A stretch of 6,442 bases of DNA from an uncultured bacterium (GTDB lineage Bacteria; Spirochaetota; Brevinematia; DTOW01). Position 1 is the stretch's first letter. Each line of letters opens with the position of its first letter. The stretch covers positions 1-6,442 of the forward strand of contig CALFVP010000171.1 in assembly GCA_937928175.1 (NCBI GenBank), read 5' to 3'. The notes beneath the pieces were generated by a model. That model saw only the letters and a list, made by a program, of their open reading frames with translations. It did no database searches and was not told the DNA's origin. Shown one piece after another: positions 5,310 through 6,442 of this stretch. The translations under genes and the position numbers were made by a program.

Positions 5310-6442
5310 ATGGGTAAGGTTAAAAGTAATAAGGAGTTCAATTGGAAAAAGTTTTTATCAACAGTTGTTATAATTTTTATAGCGTTTATTTTCACTGTTT
5401 CGATTTTCATATCTTATGGTGGTAGAGATGGTAAAGTAGTTGAAATGGAAAGTATAGCTTACGTTAACGGTAAACCTGTGGAGTTTTATGCAAATTCTCC
5501 TGTTGTTAGAGAATATCAGAGACTTAGAGAGATGTATAAAACTAGAACAAAGGAAGAAATTTTAAGAAAAGCTGTTCAGAATGTTGTCTCTGGAATGCTT
5601 TTGGAAGATTTCTCAAAGAAGAATGGTTTCGATTTGTCCGAAGAGTTTATTGACAAAATTACAGCAGATAACGTATTCTCTCTTACAAGAAAATCCGATG
5701 TTTCTTCTTCTGATCTTAAGCTAGCAAAGTTAAACGTAGAATCCTTTTTAAGGTCATCTTATTTACCAGCAAAAGTTGATTCTTTTATTAGTAGAATTAT
5801 TAAGAGATCTCAGTCAGGGTTTTTTTTGTTTAAATCGTTGGATGATATAAAGATATCTCTGGATATTGTAGAGTTTGATGAAATTGAATTCATTAGGTTA
5901 AATGAAGTTTTGAATAATGTTAAGAGTATTGAAGATTTTTATTTAACAAATTACAAAAGTATTGTTTTGGATGCTAAGATACCTATAGTTGTTGAAAAGT
6001 ACGTATTTAGCGATAGGAAATTGGCGTATTCTTTTGTTTCGAATCTTCAAAGTGTTTTTGAAAGTAACGTTACTGTTTCTTTAGATCCAGAGAAAAACAA
6101 GAATATAATCTCTGGGTTACCAGATAGCATAAATTCTTTTTCTAAACCTTTTTTTGAAAATAAAAAGTATGTTGTTTATAAAGTTAAGTCAATAGTGCCA
6201 TTTACTAATTTATCTCAGAAAATTAGAGATTACATTTCTCTTAAGTATGTTACGGCGAATTATGCTTCTCTTAGTTCGAAGTATTTGGAAATTGTTAACA
6301 GTAAGGTAAATAGTATTAAAGAGATGTTATCGAAAGGTGATATTAACGGAATAAAAACAATAGGTGGTGTGAAAGTTTACAGAACGGGACAGTTTAGTAT
6401 AATTAAAGCTTTGACTGAGTATATACCTGATGTTAAAGGTGA
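5310..6442 (+). CDS. PpiD/SurA-like membrane-anchored periplasmic folding factor (3' end cut off)
   Basis: The frame stays open from the ATG to the right edge, giving 377 residues without a stop, so the C-terminus is missing. The N-terminus is short and basic, with a membrane helix at about residues 15-35. A SurA_N-like chaperone segment starts at 49-58 (IAYVNGKPVE), followed by helices such as EEILRKAVQNVVSGMLLEDFSKKNGFDLSEEFID (about 82-115). This layout matches PpiD, an inner-membrane chaperone that handles proteins leaving the Sec channel. Residues about 225-295 could be a parvulin-like fold: a strand and helix at VVEKYVFSDRKLAYSFVSNLQ, then LPDSINSFSKPF and YVVYKVKSI. However, the usual strand-1 histidine (HIL) and the GGdLG motif are not visible, so isomerase activity is doubtful. 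GGVKVYRTGQFS at 352-363 resembles the region after the parvulin domain in PpiD. It is the third gene of the operon, 10 nt after its neighbour. The overall identity rests mainly on the N-terminal architecture. Confidence 0.72.
   Translation, partial: MGKVKSNKEFNWKKFLSTVVIIFIAFIFTVSIFISYGGRDGKVVEMESIAYVNGKPVEFYANSPVVREYQRLREMYKTRTKEEILRKAVQNVVSGMLLEDFSKKNGFDLSEEFIDKITADNVFSLTRKSDVSSSDLKLAKLNVESFLRSSYLPAKVDSFISRIIKRSQSGFFLFKSLDDIKISLDIVEFDEIEFIRLNEVLNNVKSIEDFYLTNYKSIVLDAKIPIVVEKYVFSDRKLAYSFVSNLQSVFESNVTVSLDPEKNKNIISGLPDSINSFSKPFFENKKYVVYKVKSIVPFTNLSQKIRDYISLKYVTANYASLSSKYLEIVNSKVNSIKEMLSKGDINGIKTIGGVKVYRTGQFSIIKALTEYIPDVKG

Noticed and set aside
5147..5410. An 87-codon minus-strand frame across the junction of the small protein and the PpiD-like gene
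   Set aside because: It overlaps two coupled plus-strand genes and encodes a low-complexity Ile/Lys/Phe-rich peptide.
1..6442. CRISPR arrays, tRNA or rRNA genes, insertion-sequence ends, toxin-antitoxin or phage genes
   Set aside because: No spaced repeats, cloverleaf-like GC-richer blocks, transposase motifs or phage-type proteins were seen on either strand.

Overview
The window is AT-rich DNA with a compact bacterial layout. It holds six protein genes, the last cut off by the window edge, and no RNA genes, insertion sequences or CRISPR arrays. The genes look native rather than recently transferred, because all share the same A/T-rich codon choice. The N-terminal layout of the M23 protein (a 'MLVPHSEKRVV' stretch before one membrane helix) and a DUF2723/GT117-type extracytoplasmic domain joined to TPR-like helices suggest a low-GC didermic bacterium, possibly a spirochaete. 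This is inference from family resemblance; there is no rRNA here to settle it.

Layout. (1) 81-1082, plus strand: a membrane-anchored M23 metallopeptidase with all zinc and catalytic residues. It is followed by a hairpin made of two near-identical palindromic units, which separates it from the convergent minus-strand pair. (2) 2682-1109, minus strand: exbD followed 2 nt later by a DegT/ArnB-like sugar aminotransferase. This operon appears to start from a promoter placed so that transcription begins on the A of the exbD ATG, which would make a leaderless mRNA. (3) About 180 bp of divergent regulatory DNA. (4) 2863 to the right edge, plus strand: a three-gene operon with 10-nt gaps. It encodes a single-pass protein with a DUF2723-like soluble domain and TPR-like repeats, a small single-pass protein of unknown function, and a PpiD/SurA-like periplasmic folding factor that runs off the edge.

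The common theme is the cell envelope: peptidoglycan hydrolysis or remodelling, proton-motive-force coupling through ExbD, nucleotide-sugar amination, and three membrane-tethered proteins facing the periplasm. The points most worth a second look are the apparently leaderless exbD without an adjacent exbB, the DUF2723-type domain detached from its usual multi-pass glycosyltransferase, and the PpiD-like protein in which no parvulin active-site motif can be found.
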